From Demequina sp. TMPB413 (GTDB lineage: Bacteria; Actinomycetota; Actinomycetes; Actinomycetales; Demequinaceae), in NCBI RefSeq assembly GCF_020447105.2, contig NZ_CP096184.1, forward strand, positions 1,550,001 to 1,614,000: a DNA stretch of 64,000 nt, in the 5' to 3' direction. The notes beneath the pieces are model-generated. The model was not told the DNA's origin. It made no database searches and saw nothing but the letters and a program-made list of their open reading frames with translations. A program made the position numbers and the translations under genes. Within the stretch, counting starts at the first letter, position 1. Each line of letters starts with the position of its first letter. Shown piece after piece: positions 43,400 to 51,471 of this stretch.

Positions 43400-43922
43400 G
43401 GCGGCGGACCTCCTCACGCATGTCGGTGAGGCGTGCGCTGGTCATGTCGATCCACCGCAAATCAGCCTCGATTTGGAAAAGGGCATGGTCAATGGCGAGT
43501 CGCTCCAGCAAGGGAGCGTGTTGCTTCGCTCGAGTGAGTTCACGCATTCGTGCGAGGTGTTCGCTGCGTTGGAGGTCGAGCAGATCTTCTGCGTCGCTGT
43601 CCAACATGCAGGCCAACACGACCTTGACAAAGAGGTTGTCGGCGAGCTCTGGCGCTGGCCTATCTGGAGTCGCGAACCACTCGCGAATTCGGCCCTTGCC
43701 CGCTTCCGTGATGGCGTAGCGCTTACGGTCAGGCCCTGCGCCGGCCTCCTCGCCGAGAGTCGTGAGAAGTCCGTCTCGAATCATGCGAGCGAGCGCGGCA
43801 TACACCTGCCCGAAGGCGATCGGCTTGCCCCTGCCGAACACCTCGTCGTAACGGTGCTTGAGGTCATATCCGTACGAGGAACCCGTGTCGACGAGGCCAA
43901 GGAGTGCGAGTGACTTGTCCAT
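43392..43922 (-). CDS. PadR-family transcriptional regulator of the exporter
   Basis: A 176-aa repressor starting at ATG 43922. The winged helix shows LALLGLVDTGSSYGYDLKHRYDEVFGRGKPIAFGQVYAALARMIRDGLL and the wing GPDRKRYAITEAGKGRIREW; the C-terminal helices mediate dimerisation. It is the first gene of the padR-ATPase-permease operon. A palindrome TATACAC-ATG-GTGTATA directly upstream is the likely operator. PadR repressors commonly release DNA when a substrate of the transporter binds. Confidence 0.92.
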   Translation of the reverse strand: MDKSLALLGLVDTGSSYGYDLKHRYDEVFGRGKPIAFGQVYAALARMIRDGLLTTLGEEAGAGPDRKRYAITEAGKGRIREWFATPDRPAPELADNLFVKVVLACMLDSDAEDLLDLQRSEHLARMRELTRAKQHAPLLERLAIDHALFQIEADLRWIDMTSARLTDMREEVRRHG

Positions 43923-43930
43923 GCGGCAAC

Positions 43931-43947
43931 TATACACATGGTGTATA
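43931..43947. promoter_or_regulatory. PadR operator overlapping the -10 box
   Basis: A perfect inverted repeat (7-bp arms TATACAC/GTGTATA, 3-base spacer). On the minus strand TATAGT at the operator edge lies about 8-13 nt before ATG 43922, so the mRNA is probably leaderless and the regulator would sit on its own -10 box. Confidence 0.75.
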
Positions 43948-43995
43948 CCCTGAGTGTCTATGGGGGAATCCCCTGATCTTGACCCCCAAAAGACT

Positions 43996-44030
43996 GCGGC
44001 CGCCGACCACTAGAAGGGGTCGACGGCCGC
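43996..44030. terminator. Terminator after the GntR-ABC operon
   Basis: A 13-bp stem (GCGGCCGCCGACC / GGTCGACGGCCGC, one mismatch) with a 9-base loop, about 22 bases past the permease stop and upstream of the padR promoter. It ends the minus-strand gntR-ATPase-permease transcript. Confidence 0.75.
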
Positions 44031-44051
44031 GGTGCGAAAGTGGCGTTGAGG

Positions 44052-44807
44052 TTACGGGGTCGCTCGCCTCAGTAGCCCAAATCCGGCGATGCCACACCCG
44101 AGCGTGACGGGCAGGGTCCAACTCAGAACGACGAACAGCGAGTTGTCGGTGAAGAAACTGCCCACCGATCCCCACGCGCTCGCCTCAGTGATCCACCATG
44201 CGAGAGCAACCAACACGAGCGCAATGCTGAAGACCTCGGTCAGCAGGCCGTTGACCTTCCAGCGCATCCAGACCCCAGCCGACGCTGCTCCGATGAAGAA
44301 GAACATCAACAGCAAGACAAAGAAGGCATAGGCGTTGAGCCATAGCGGTTGTGACATCGAGCCAAAGGGCGAGAAGAAGTAGCCACGAAGCCCCCAGCCA
44401 TCGGTGAGCCGCTCCAGCCATCCAAGGACAGTGAAGGCCGTCGCGTAGAAGGCGGTGAGCATCAGGAAGTACGCCGACGACCCGAGGTAGTAGTCGCGTC
44501 GCGTCACGGACATGCCCAAAGCGAACCGGAACGACGCGCTCATGGCCTGAATCGCGACCACCATCATGTAGATCAGGATCCAGCTCACCCCGCCGTTATT
44601 GGTGAAAGCGTCGGTCTCAAGTTCCGGCCCCGCAGCCCTCGTCACGATCGCCCAGATCGCGTAATTGAGACCGAAGATGCCGCCAGTGATCAACCACGGG
44701 GTGATGAGCGTGGTCCAGGGGTTCGTCATGTGCAAGCGCACCACGTTTGCTATGCGACGGCGGCTTCCCTGGATTTCGCTGGGGGTGTCTACTGCGGTGG
44801 CGGTCAT
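44052..44807 (-). CDS. ABC transporter permease subunit of a YtrA-linked module
   Basis: A 251-aa membrane protein with about six helices and no ATPase domain (WTTLITPWLITGGIFGLNYAIWAIV, FGSMSQPLWLNAYAFFVLLLMFFF, VLSWTLPVTLGCGIAGFGLL). The start overlaps the ATPase stop. Small permeases next to a YtrA-type GntR and one ATPase are typical of cell-envelope stress or self-protection modules that respond to peptides. A conserved substrate motif is not visible. Confidence 0.8.
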   Translation of the reverse strand: MTATAVDTPSEIQGSRRRIANVVRLHMTNPWTTLITPWLITGGIFGLNYAIWAIVTRAAGPELETDAFTNNGGVSWILIYMMVVAIQAMSASFRFALGMSVTRRDYYLGSSAYFLMLTAFYATAFTVLGWLERLTDGWGLRGYFFSPFGSMSQPLWLNAYAFFVLLLMFFFIGAASAGVWMRWKVNGLLTEVFSIALVLVALAWWITEASAWGSVGSFFTDNSLFVVLSWTLPVTLGCGIAGFGLLRRATP

Positions 44808-45700
44808 CGCACTGCTCCCTCGTTGTTGTCGACGGTGCGTCCACCCGTCCTGCTCACGATGAGTTGTTGGAGCGACACAGGGCCAACCTCCAGCCCCGCA
44901 TCTCGTGCGGACCGAAGTTCTGCGTCGTCAAGGCCTGCAACGGTCACCGAGGCGATGCCGCCCACTTGCTGGACGCCGAGCACCTCTCTGCCGGCAGCGA
45001 AGGCGTGTACGGCGTCGGCTCCCCCGACAAGCGTCGCGGCCTGCGACCGCAAATCCTCTGCCTCGGCGTCGATGAGGACCGTGCCGTCGTCGACCACGAC
45101 GACGCGCTCAAGCAGGTTGGATGCCTCGTCGATCAGATGCGTCGACAAGACCACCGTGCGCGGGCGCTCCGCGTAGTCGGCAAGCAAGTGGTCATAGAAC
45201 ATTTGCCGCGCGACGGCGTCCAGACCCGCGTAGGGCTCGTCAAAGTAGGTGAGTTCAGCACGTGAGGCGAGACCGATAATCACGCCGATGGCGGAGCGCT
45301 GTCCGCGTGACATCTTCTTGATGGGCCTGCCGAGCGGAGGGGCGAAGTCCTCGACAAGCCTTGCGGCGAAGGAGTCGTCCCATGCGCCGAAGAAGTGGGA
45401 GGCAGCCGTCAGCGCATGACGCCCCTTGAAGTCTTCCGGATACACCTGCGCCTCGTTGATGAAGCACACCCTGTCCAGGACCGCCGCGTTCTCGACCGGT
45501 GACTGCCCAAAGATCTTCACGTCTCCCGCCGTGGCGAACTCCTGGCCCGTCATGAGCTTCATGAGCGTCGTCTTGCCCGCACCGTTGCGACCCAGCAGGC
45601 CGTGAATACCTTCGCGTTCGAAGGAGAAGGACACGTCGCTGACGGCCTCCACTTTGCCGAATCGTTTGGTGAGGTGGTTGACCTCGACGATGGCGTTCAT
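44804..45700 (-). CDS. ABC transporter ATP-binding protein of the YtrB type
   Basis: A 298-aa ATPase with GRNGAGKTTLMKLMTG, VCFINEAQVYPEDFKG, MSRGQRSAIGVIIGLASR and a short Walker B (LTYFDEPYAGLD). The unusual signature MSRGQRS and the absence of a classic LSGGQ suggest a specialised member, as in YtrB. The C-terminal extension (HAFAAGREVLGVQQVGGIASVTVAGLD) is beyond the normal ATPase. It overlaps the GntR stop and the permease start, so the three genes form one coupled operon. Confidence 0.9.
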   Translation of the reverse strand: MNAIVEVNHLTKRFGKVEAVSDVSFSFEREGIHGLLGRNGAGKTTLMKLMTGQEFATAGDVKIFGQSPVENAAVLDRVCFINEAQVYPEDFKGRHALTAASHFFGAWDDSFAARLVEDFAPPLGRPIKKMSRGQRSAIGVIIGLASRAELTYFDEPYAGLDAVARQMFYDHLLADYAERPRTVVLSTHLIDEASNLLERVVVVDDGTVLIDAEAEDLRSQAATLVGGADAVHAFAAGREVLGVQQVGGIASVTVAGLDDAELRSARDAGLEVGPVSLQQLIVSRTGGRTVDNNEGAVR

Positions 45701-46053
45701 CGCCTCGCCTCCTTCGTGATCATGTCCGCCAACTGCGCTGGCGAGATGGCGAGCTTCGCGGCTTCCGCAACGAGCGGCTGCACGTAGTCGGTGCGGAAGG
45801 CGTCACGCCGCGCCTGGACGAGGGATTCCCTCGCGCCGGTCGCGACAAACATGCCGATTCCGCGCCGCTTGTAGAGGACACCTGCTTCAACAAGCACATT
45901 GACTCCTTTGAGTGCCGTCGCCGGATTGATCCTGTGAAAGGCGGCGAGTTCGTTGATAGAGGGCACTTGAGACTCCTCCGGCATGGTGCCGTCTACGATC
46001 TGCCCTTCGATCTGCTCGGCGATCTGGACGAAGAGTGGCCGTCCGTCGTCCAT
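45697..46053 (-). CDS. GntR-family regulator, YtrA subfamily
   Basis: A 118-aa protein: a GntR winged helix (RPLFVQIAEQIEGQIVDGTMPEESQVPSINELAAFHRINPATALKGVNVLVEAGVLYKRRGIGMFVA) and only a short C-terminal helix, which is the YtrA subfamily layout. Such regulators are usually genetically linked to ABC genes and repress their own operon. The inverted repeat at 46072-46101 upstream is the likely site. It starts at ATG 46053. Confidence 0.93.
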   Translation of the reverse strand: MDDGRPLFVQIAEQIEGQIVDGTMPEESQVPSINELAAFHRINPATALKGVNVLVEAGVLYKRRGIGMFVATGARESLVQARRDAFRTDYVQPLVAEAAKLAISPAQLADMITKEARR

Positions 46054-46071
46054 CGCTCGCTCCTGGTCTAT

Positions 46072-46101
46072 TGGTTAGTCGGTGCAGTAACTAACTAACC
46101 A
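46072..46101. promoter_or_regulatory. Likely GntR/YtrA operator
   Basis: An 8-bp inverted repeat TGGTTAGT (46072-46079) and ACTAACCA (46094-46101) with a 14-base spacer, 18 bases upstream of the regulator start and in its promoter region. An overlapping ACTAACTAAC direct repeat is also present. Architecture fits a dimeric GntR site; unconfirmed. Confidence 0.55.
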
Positions 46102-46165
46102 TGTTGGGGTGGCGTTGTCAACACCGACGCTGTCGCCCTCGCAGCATGGCCCTACAGTAAGAGCC

Positions 46166-46771
46166 ATGTCAGACGCACCTTTGGTTTGGATCGACTGCGA
46201 GATGACGGGCCTCGATCTCACCGGCGACGCCCTCATCGAGGTGGCGTGCATCGTCACCGATGCGGAACTCAACCCCTTGGGAGACGGCGTGGCGGTCGTC
46301 ATCAAACCCCCTGTCGGGGCGGTCGAAGCGATGAGCGACTTCGTGCGCGAGATGCACGTCACCTCTGGCCTGCTCCCCGAACTCGAGGCAGGATTCTCGA
46401 TGGAAGAGGCTCAGCGGCTCGTCGTGGAATACGTCAAGGAACACGTCAAGGGCTTCCGGGCGCCGCTCGCCGGAAACACGGTGGGCATGGACAAGGCCTT
46501 CCTCGAGCGTGACATGCCAGAGCTCATGGACCTGCTGCACTACCGCGTCGTTGACGTGAGCTCCATCAAGGAACTCGTGAGGCGTTGGTACCCGCGCGTG
46601 TTCTTCAACGCACCGGCCAAGACAGGCGGGCACCGCGCTCTCGGCGACATTGAGGACTCGATTCAAGAACTGCGGTACTACAGGGAGTCGATCTTCGCCC
46701 AAGCGCCGGGTCCCGACTCCGACGCAGCGAAGGCCGCCGCTGCCGCCGTGGTCGAGGCTCACTCTCACTAA
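46166..46771 (+). CDS. orn: Oligoribonuclease
   Basis: A 201-aa DEDDh 3'-5' exonuclease that degrades 2- to 5-nt RNAs and the c-di-GMP product pGpG. Motifs: VWIDCEMTGLDLTGDALIEVACIVTD (first Asp/Glu pair), LAGNTVGMDKAFLERDMPELMDLLHYRVVDVSS (second Asp), and GGHRALGDIEDSIQELRYYRE (His and last Asp). It faces the gntR operon across about 110 bases. Its presence matches the GGDEF and EAL proteins elsewhere in the window. Confidence 0.95.
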   Translation: MSDAPLVWIDCEMTGLDLTGDALIEVACIVTDAELNPLGDGVAVVIKPPVGAVEAMSDFVREMHVTSGLLPELEAGFSMEEAQRLVVEYVKEHVKGFRAPLAGNTVGMDKAFLERDMPELMDLLHYRVVDVSSIKELVRRWYPRVFFNAPAKTGGHRALGDIEDSIQELRYYRESIFAQAPGPDSDAAKAAAAAVVEAHSH

Positions 46772-46857
46772 GCCGCACCTCTCGGCGGCTGTCTCACCGC
46801 GGGCGTGCACCATCACGTGCGCCTCGCGGTACACTTTTCGCTGGCCCTCGGGCCGAT

Positions 46858-46934
46858 GGTGGCTATAGCTCAGTTGGTAGAGCACCGCGTTGTGGTCGCG
46901 GGGGCCGCGGGTTCAAGTCCCGTTAGCCACCCCA
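46858..46934 (+). tRNA. tRNA-His(GTG)
   Basis: A histidine tRNA with the extra 5' G at 46858 opposite discriminator C, acceptor stem GTGGCTA/TAGCCAC, anticodon loop TTGTGGT (GTG), T-arm GGTTCAAGTCC and an encoded CCA. A terminator hairpin follows. Confidence 0.97.
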
Positions 46935-46944
46935 GCAGGGCAAA

Positions 46945-46968
46945 GGGCTCCGGCATCAGCCGGGGCCC
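46945..46968 (+). terminator. Terminator of tRNA-His
   Basis: Stem GGGCTCCGGC / GCCGGGGCCC (one G-U pair), loop ATCA, followed by a T-rich stretch TCTTGTCTTT. It lies 11 bases after the tRNA 3' end. Confidence 0.85.
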
Positions 46969-47097
46969 TCTTGTCTTTCACCCCTCGCGCCTGTTGCGTA
47001 CCTGGAACCGAGGGGGCCGTCTCTTGTCGAGGCGGTTCGCGTGCCGGACAGGCTATCGTGAGGGCGTGATTCACGTGAGCACGCCAGGGAGGCACGA

Positions 47098-47928
47098 GTG
47101 ATTGCCGCATTGACCGGCGCTGGCCTTTCGGCCGCAGCGGGACTGAACGCCTTCATACCACTCGTCGTGGTCGGGGTGTTTGCACGCTTCACCACGTTCA
47201 TCGAGTTGCCAGAGAACCTCATGTGGCTCCAAGAGTGGCCGACTCTCATCATCGCGTTGTTGCTGCTCACCTCCGAACTCGTACTCGACAAGATCCCTGG
47301 TGTCGACCACGTGAACGACCTGATCCAGACGGGAGTGCGGCCGCTCGTCGGCGGCGTCATCTTTGCCGCAAGCTCCTCGGCTGCCGAACTAGAGGCCGGA
47401 CAGTTCTGGACAGAGAACCCCATGATCGCCGGCATCGTCGGAGCGATCATCACGCTCGTGGTCCACACCGCGAAGTCCGCGTCTCGGCCAGCCGTCAATG
47501 CGTCGACGGGCGGAACGGGCGCCCCCCTCGCCTCCTTCGCAGAAGACGCCACCTCCGTCGGCTTGAGCCTGCTCGCGATCTTCGCGCCCATCCTTGTCAC
47601 CGTCGTGCTCCTGGGACTTGGCGGCGCGTTCTACTACATCGTGACGTCCGGCCGCAGGCGACGCAGGCGCCGTGAAGCGTTGCAGGTCCAAGAGCGGCTT
47701 GAACGAGAGGCCGCCCACGAACGCGGGGAAAAGGTCGCGTGGTGGCGGGCAACCTGGCGGGACCGCCTCGAAAGGGTCAACGAGCACCGTTCTGCGCTGG
47801 CACCGAACCTGCGTTCCAAAGCCGCGCGGGTGACCAACGGCCACGGCAAGAACCAGTCAGAGGCCGACGCTCCCGGCGCCGACGCCGACGCTTCTCAGGC
47901 CGACGCTGGCAAGGACAAGCCGGAGTAG
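47098..47928 (+). CDS. DUF4126 membrane protein
   Basis: A 276-aa protein starting at GTG 47098 with GGGAGG upstream. The DUF4126 region (about residues 1-185) has AALTGAGLSAAAGLNAFIPLVVVGVFARF, LVLDKIPGVDHVNDLIQTGVRPLVGGVIFAA, the KSASRPAVNASTGG loop and a final helix FAPILVTVVLLGLGGAFYYIV, about five to six helices in all. The C-terminal 90 residues are basic and then disordered Ala/Asp-rich. DUF4126 proteins are common in Actinobacteria and have no assigned function. Confidence 0.85.
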   Translation: MIAALTGAGLSAAAGLNAFIPLVVVGVFARFTTFIELPENLMWLQEWPTLIIALLLLTSELVLDKIPGVDHVNDLIQTGVRPLVGGVIFAASSSAAELEAGQFWTENPMIAGIVGAIITLVVHTAKSASRPAVNASTGGTGAPLASFAEDATSVGLSLLAIFAPILVTVVLLGLGGAFYYIVTSGRRRRRRREALQVQERLEREAAHERGEKVAWWRATWRDRLERVNEHRSALAPNLRSKAARVTNGHGKNQSEADAPGADADASQADAGKDKPE

Positions 47929-47929
47929 T

Positions 47930-48673
47930 TCAGTCGCCAAAGTCGGCGACGAAGTCGGCGACAAACTCATTGGCAGGCGTACTCATGATCGCGTCGGGCG
48001 TATCGAGCTGCTCGAGCACGGCACCCTTGGACAGCACTGCGATGCGATCGGCAAGGAGCGCGGCCTCCCTGATGTCGTGCGTCACCATGATGACGGTGGT
48101 ACCCAACTCGTCCTGAAGTGCGGCGAACTCCTTCTGAAGCCGCCTGCGGCCTTGAGGATCGACGGCCCCGAACGGTTCGTCCATGAGCAACACAGGAGGC
48201 TCCGTCGCGAGCGCCCTCGCCACCCCGACTCTTTGGCGCTCGCCACCCGACAGCTCGTGGGGGTAGCGGTCGGCATAGACGGAGGGCTCGAGGCCAACGA
48301 GCGTCAACAAGTGTGTGACCCTCTGCGCTGTGCGGTCCTTGTCCCAGCCCACGAGCCCTGGCACGGTCGCGACGTTCTGACGGACGGTGCGGTGGGGAAA
48401 GAGCCCCACGTGCTGAATGACGTAGCCAATCCCTCGCCTCAGCTGCACAGGGTCCTGAGACATCACGTCGGTGCCGCCAACACTGATGGCTCCCGCGGTC
48501 GGCTCCACGAGCCTGTTGACCATCCGCAAGGTGGTCGACTTGCCGCAACCGGAGGGCCCCACCAAGGCAAGCACCTCGGAGCCGCGCACCTGCAGGCTGA
48601 GGCTCTCTACCGCGTCGGTGCCGTCGGGATACGACTTGCGGACGTGATCGAACACGATGTCGGTGCCAGCCAT
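47930..48673 (-). CDS. Osmoprotectant ABC transporter ATP-binding protein, OpuCA-like
   Basis: A 247-aa ATPase of the glycine betaine/choline type with GPSGCGKSTTLRMVNRL, IQHVGLFPHRTVRQNVATVP, LSGGERQRVGVARAL, LLMDEPFGAVDPQGR and MVTHDIREAALLADR. It lacks the C-terminal CBS pair found in ProV at 17185 and is shorter. ATG 48673 is used; it faces the permease gene across 52 bases, so the ATPase and the permease/binding-protein genes form divergent transcripts. Together with the next three genes it should import an osmolyte. Confidence 0.92.
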   Translation of the reverse strand: MAGTDIVFDHVRKSYPDGTDAVESLSLQVRGSEVLALVGPSGCGKSTTLRMVNRLVEPTAGAISVGGTDVMSQDPVQLRRGIGYVIQHVGLFPHRTVRQNVATVPGLVGWDKDRTAQRVTHLLTLVGLEPSVYADRYPHELSGGERQRVGVARALATEPPVLLMDEPFGAVDPQGRRRLQKEFAALQDELGTTVIMVTHDIREAALLADRIAVLSKGAVLEQLDTPDAIMSTPANEFVADFVADFGD

Positions 48674-48693
48674 GCGAATTACCGTACAGGGCA

Positions 48694-48706
48694 GGTATGT
48701 CATACC
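48694..48706. promoter_or_regulatory. Palindrome in the divergent promoter gap of the second osmolyte system
   Basis: GGTATG-T-CATACC, perfect 6-bp arms with one central base, in the 52-base gap shared by the ATPase and permease promoters. TAGGGT at 48713-48718 is 7 nt before ATG 48726 and fits a leaderless -10 box. The palindrome could be an operator for an unidentified regulator that controls both directions. Confidence 0.4.
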
Positions 48707-48725
48707 GGCGACTAGGGTGGGTGAG

Positions 48726-49394
48726 ATGGACGACGCACGGCCCAATCCATGGCTCTCCTGGCGCTATGTGGAGAGCAACTGGACGGAGTTGAGCGATCAG
48801 CTCACCATCCACACGACGCTCACGTTGCAGGCCATCGCCATCGCGCTCGCGATCGCTTTCCCACTCGCCGTGCTCGCGCGCAACGTACGGTGGCTGACTC
48901 GCCCGATTCTCGGCGTGACGGGCGTCCTGTACACGATTCCCTCGTTCGCTCTGTTCGCGCTGCTGGCCCCGTTCACTGGAATCGGGCGCACGACGGTGCT
49001 GATTGGGCTGGTCGTGTATACCCTCTTGGTCTTGGTGCGCAACATCCTGGCGGGACTTGAGGGCGTCGACAGGGACGTCGTCGACGCGGCCCGCGGCCTC
49101 GGCTACTCGCGGCTGCGCCTCCTGTGGGGAGTTGAGATCCCCAACGCCCTCCCCTCGATTGTGGCTGGCCTGCGCATCGCGACGGTCACCACGGTCGCGC
49201 TCGTCACCGTCGGAGTGGTCGTGGGCTACGGCGGGCTCGGGCAACTGATGTTTAGGGGCTTCCAGTCCAACTACCGTGCGCAGATCGCGACGAGTTCCAT
49301 CTTGTGCTTACTCCTCGCGCTCGTACTCGACCTCGCGATCGTGGTCGCGGCGCGTGCCGCAATGCCGTGGGCGCGGCGAAGGAGGGCATCGTGA
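48726..49394 (+). CDS. Osmoprotectant ABC permease, OpuCB-like
   Basis: A 222-aa permease with about five to six helices. The coupling loop DVVDAARGLGYSRLRLLWGVEIPNALPSIVAGLRIATV and VGVVVGYGGLGQLMFRGFQ match OpuB/OpuC permeases. It overlaps the next permease gene by GTGA. It would pair with that second permease and the ATPase encoded divergently. Confidence 0.92.
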   Translation: MDDARPNPWLSWRYVESNWTELSDQLTIHTTLTLQAIAIALAIAFPLAVLARNVRWLTRPILGVTGVLYTIPSFALFALLAPFTGIGRTTVLIGLVVYTLLVLVRNILAGLEGVDRDVVDAARGLGYSRLRLLWGVEIPNALPSIVAGLRIATVTTVALVTVGVVVGYGGLGQLMFRGFQSNYRAQIATSSILCLLLALVLDLAIVVAARAAMPWARRRRAS

Positions 49395-50122
49395 GCATTT
49401 GGCAGGAGGCGTGGGACTACATCTCCAGCGGCGCAAACTGGATGGGCGAGAACGGGCTGACGCGACCCACCTTCGACGGCGGTTGGAAATTCGCGCACGA
49501 CTCCATCGTCGCGCTCACGATCGAACACCTCTACATGTCCTTCGCCGCGGTCGCCCTCGCCGCGATCACCGCCTTGCCGCTCGGCATCGCGCTTGGGCAC
49601 GCCCGTCGTGGCGGAATGGTCACGGTCGCCTTGTCCAACGTGTCAAGGGCGATGCCGACGCTCGCCCTCCTCACGCTCTTTGCCGCCTCTGCCATCGGCT
49701 TCGGCAACAGGGCTGTCATCATCGCCGCGGCCATCTTCGCGTTCCCTCCCATCCTGACCAACGCGTTTACCGGCATGGCAGACGTCGACGCCGATGTCCG
49801 GGAGGCCGCAGAGGGCCAAGGCCTCACTCGCCTTCAGGTCGCCACGCGCGTCGAACTCCCGCTTGCGTGGCCGCTGATCGCGGCCGGTTTGCGAACATCG
49901 GCTTCGCAGACCGTGGCGACCGTTCCCTTGGCCGCTCTCGTGGCCGGGGGCGGCCTTGGCGTGATTATCAGCACCGGTATGGCTACCCAGCGCTACGGGG
50001 AGGTGCTCGCAGGAGGCGTGCTTGTGGCCGCCCTCACGCTCGCGGTCGACGCTGGGATGGGTGCACTCCAGCGGCGCCTCACTCCCCCGCCGCTCCGCGC
50101 AGCGTCGCTAGCACCCGCGTGA
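49391..50122 (+). CDS. Osmoprotectant ABC permease, OpuCD-like
   Basis: A 243-aa permease starting at GTG 49391, overlapping the previous stop. It has an N-terminal extension, then about six helices and the coupling loop DVREAAEGQGLTRLQVATRVELPLAWPLIAAGLRTSASQTVATVPLAALVAGGGLGVIISTG. It forms the membrane pore with the OpuCB-like protein. Confidence 0.92.
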   Translation: MSIWQEAWDYISSGANWMGENGLTRPTFDGGWKFAHDSIVALTIEHLYMSFAAVALAAITALPLGIALGHARRGGMVTVALSNVSRAMPTLALLTLFAASAIGFGNRAVIIAAAIFAFPPILTNAFTGMADVDADVREAAEGQGLTRLQVATRVELPLAWPLIAAGLRTSASQTVATVPLAALVAGGGLGVIISTGMATQRYGEVLAGGVLVAALTLAVDAGMGALQRRLTPPPLRAASLAPA

Positions 50123-50236
50123 GCCATCGAGAGTCCGTACAGGCGCTACCACCAGAGAGGAGGACCGTTCCGGGAACACAACGCCTTCCCAGCGAGTTAC
50201 GACTTCTGTCCGGATTGATCCCACACGAGGAGCACC

Positions 50237-51232
50237 ATGCACACCCGTTTAGCACCTTTGGCGGCGCTCGCCACGTCGGCCCTCTTCCTGGCCGCCTGTT
50301 CATCTGGCACCACAGAGTCGCCCACGTCTAGCTCCGACACCACAGGCGCCACAGCAATGGCGGCCCAACAGTGCCTGCCCGTACCAGGCGACACCATCAT
50401 GGTCCTTGAAGACGACATGATGCTTCAGAACTCCGACAATGTGATCCCAGCGGTCAATGCAGAGACCGCCAATGACCAGGCCGTCCTCGACGCCCTCAAC
50501 ACGGTGTCCGCCGTCCTGGACACCCCCACGCTCATCCAGCTCAACAAGGCCGTCGACATCGATCGCCAAACGTCGGCTGAGGTAGCGGCTCAGTTTGTCG
50601 CCGACGAGGGCCTCTCGGCACCGTCGGAGGGTTCCGGCTCCCTCGTGGTCGGCGCCGCCAACTTCTCCGAGAACATCACGGTTGCCGAAATCTACGCCGC
50701 GGTGCTCCGCGACGCCGGCTACGACGCGACCGTGCGCACGATCGGCAACCGTGAGACCTACATGCCCGCGCTGACCTCCGGCGAGGTCGACGTGGTGCCC
50801 GAGTACGCGGCGACCGCTGCCGAGTTCATCAACCGCTCGCTCAATGGCGCCGACGCCGACGCAGTGGCCTCAGGAGACATCGCTGAAACCAAGGCGGCTC
50901 TCGACGGCTTCAGCGACTTCGGAGTCGTGTTTGGCGAGCCGTCCGACGCTCAAGACCAGAACGCATTCGCTGTCACCACGGCGTTCTCTGAGCAGTACGG
51001 AGTCACGTCACTGAGCGAGCTCGCGGAGAACTGCGCGGGCATCGCGCTCGGCGGACCTCCGGAGTGCCCCGAGCGCACGTTCTGCCAGATCGGCCTTGAG
51101 GACGTCTACGGCATCGAGGTGACCGACTTCTCGTCGCTCGACGCTGGCGGCCCACTGACGAAGACGGCGCTGCGCCAGGGCGAGATCGCCGTCGGCCTCG
51201 TTTTCAGCTCCGACGGTGAGCTGGGAGCGTAG
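50237..51232 (+). CDS. Osmoprotectant-binding lipoprotein with circularly permuted domain order
   Basis: A 331-aa lipoprotein (lipobox LAAC, Cys21) of the OpuAC/QAT family, but its blocks are in swapped order. Residues 52-127 (GDTIMVLEDDMMLQNSDNVIP... NKAVDIDRQTSAEVAAQFVADEGL) correspond to the normal C-terminal end of OpuCC-type proteins, where LVVLEDD and NAAPVV occur, whereas residues 135-331 (SLVVGAANFSENITVAEIYAAVLRDAGY to TALRQGEIAVGLVFSSDGELGA) correspond to the normal N-terminal two thirds and stop exactly where the LVVLEDD block would follow. A linker around 128-134 joins them. A terminator follows within 20 bases, so no missing tail is encoded. Substrate and fold continuity are inferred from the family. 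Confidence 0.85.
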   Translation: MHTRLAPLAALATSALFLAACSSGTTESPTSSSDTTGATAMAAQQCLPVPGDTIMVLEDDMMLQNSDNVIPAVNAETANDQAVLDALNTVSAVLDTPTLIQLNKAVDIDRQTSAEVAAQFVADEGLSAPSEGSGSLVVGAANFSENITVAEIYAAVLRDAGYDATVRTIGNRETYMPALTSGEVDVVPEYAATAAEFINRSLNGADADAVASGDIAETKAALDGFSDFGVVFGEPSDAQDQNAFAVTTAFSEQYGVTSLSELAENCAGIALGGPPECPERTFCQIGLEDVYGIEVTDFSSLDAGGPLTKTALRQGEIAVGLVFSSDGELGA

Positions 51233-51250
51233 CCAACCCTGCCCCGTCAT

Positions 51251-51288
51251 GCACGAAGGCCCGGTCCATGTGGACCGGGCCTTCGTGT
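51251..51288. terminator. Terminator after the binding-protein gene
   Basis: A stem of 16-17 bp (CACGAAGGCCCGGTCC / GGACCGGGCCTTCGTG) with a short loop ATGT, 19 bases after the stop. It also lies just before the 3' end of the convergent tRNA-Lys gene. Confidence 0.9.
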
Positions 51289-51292
51289 GATG

Positions 51293-51365
<73 letters not shown>

Positions 51366-51471
51366 ATTGGTGGCGCGACCCACAACTTTAGCAGTACCTA
51401 CGGCCCCAAAGAAATCGGGGTCTTAGGGGATCGAGGGGAATGGCGCGACGTCTCTCCCGGTTGGTCAGACT

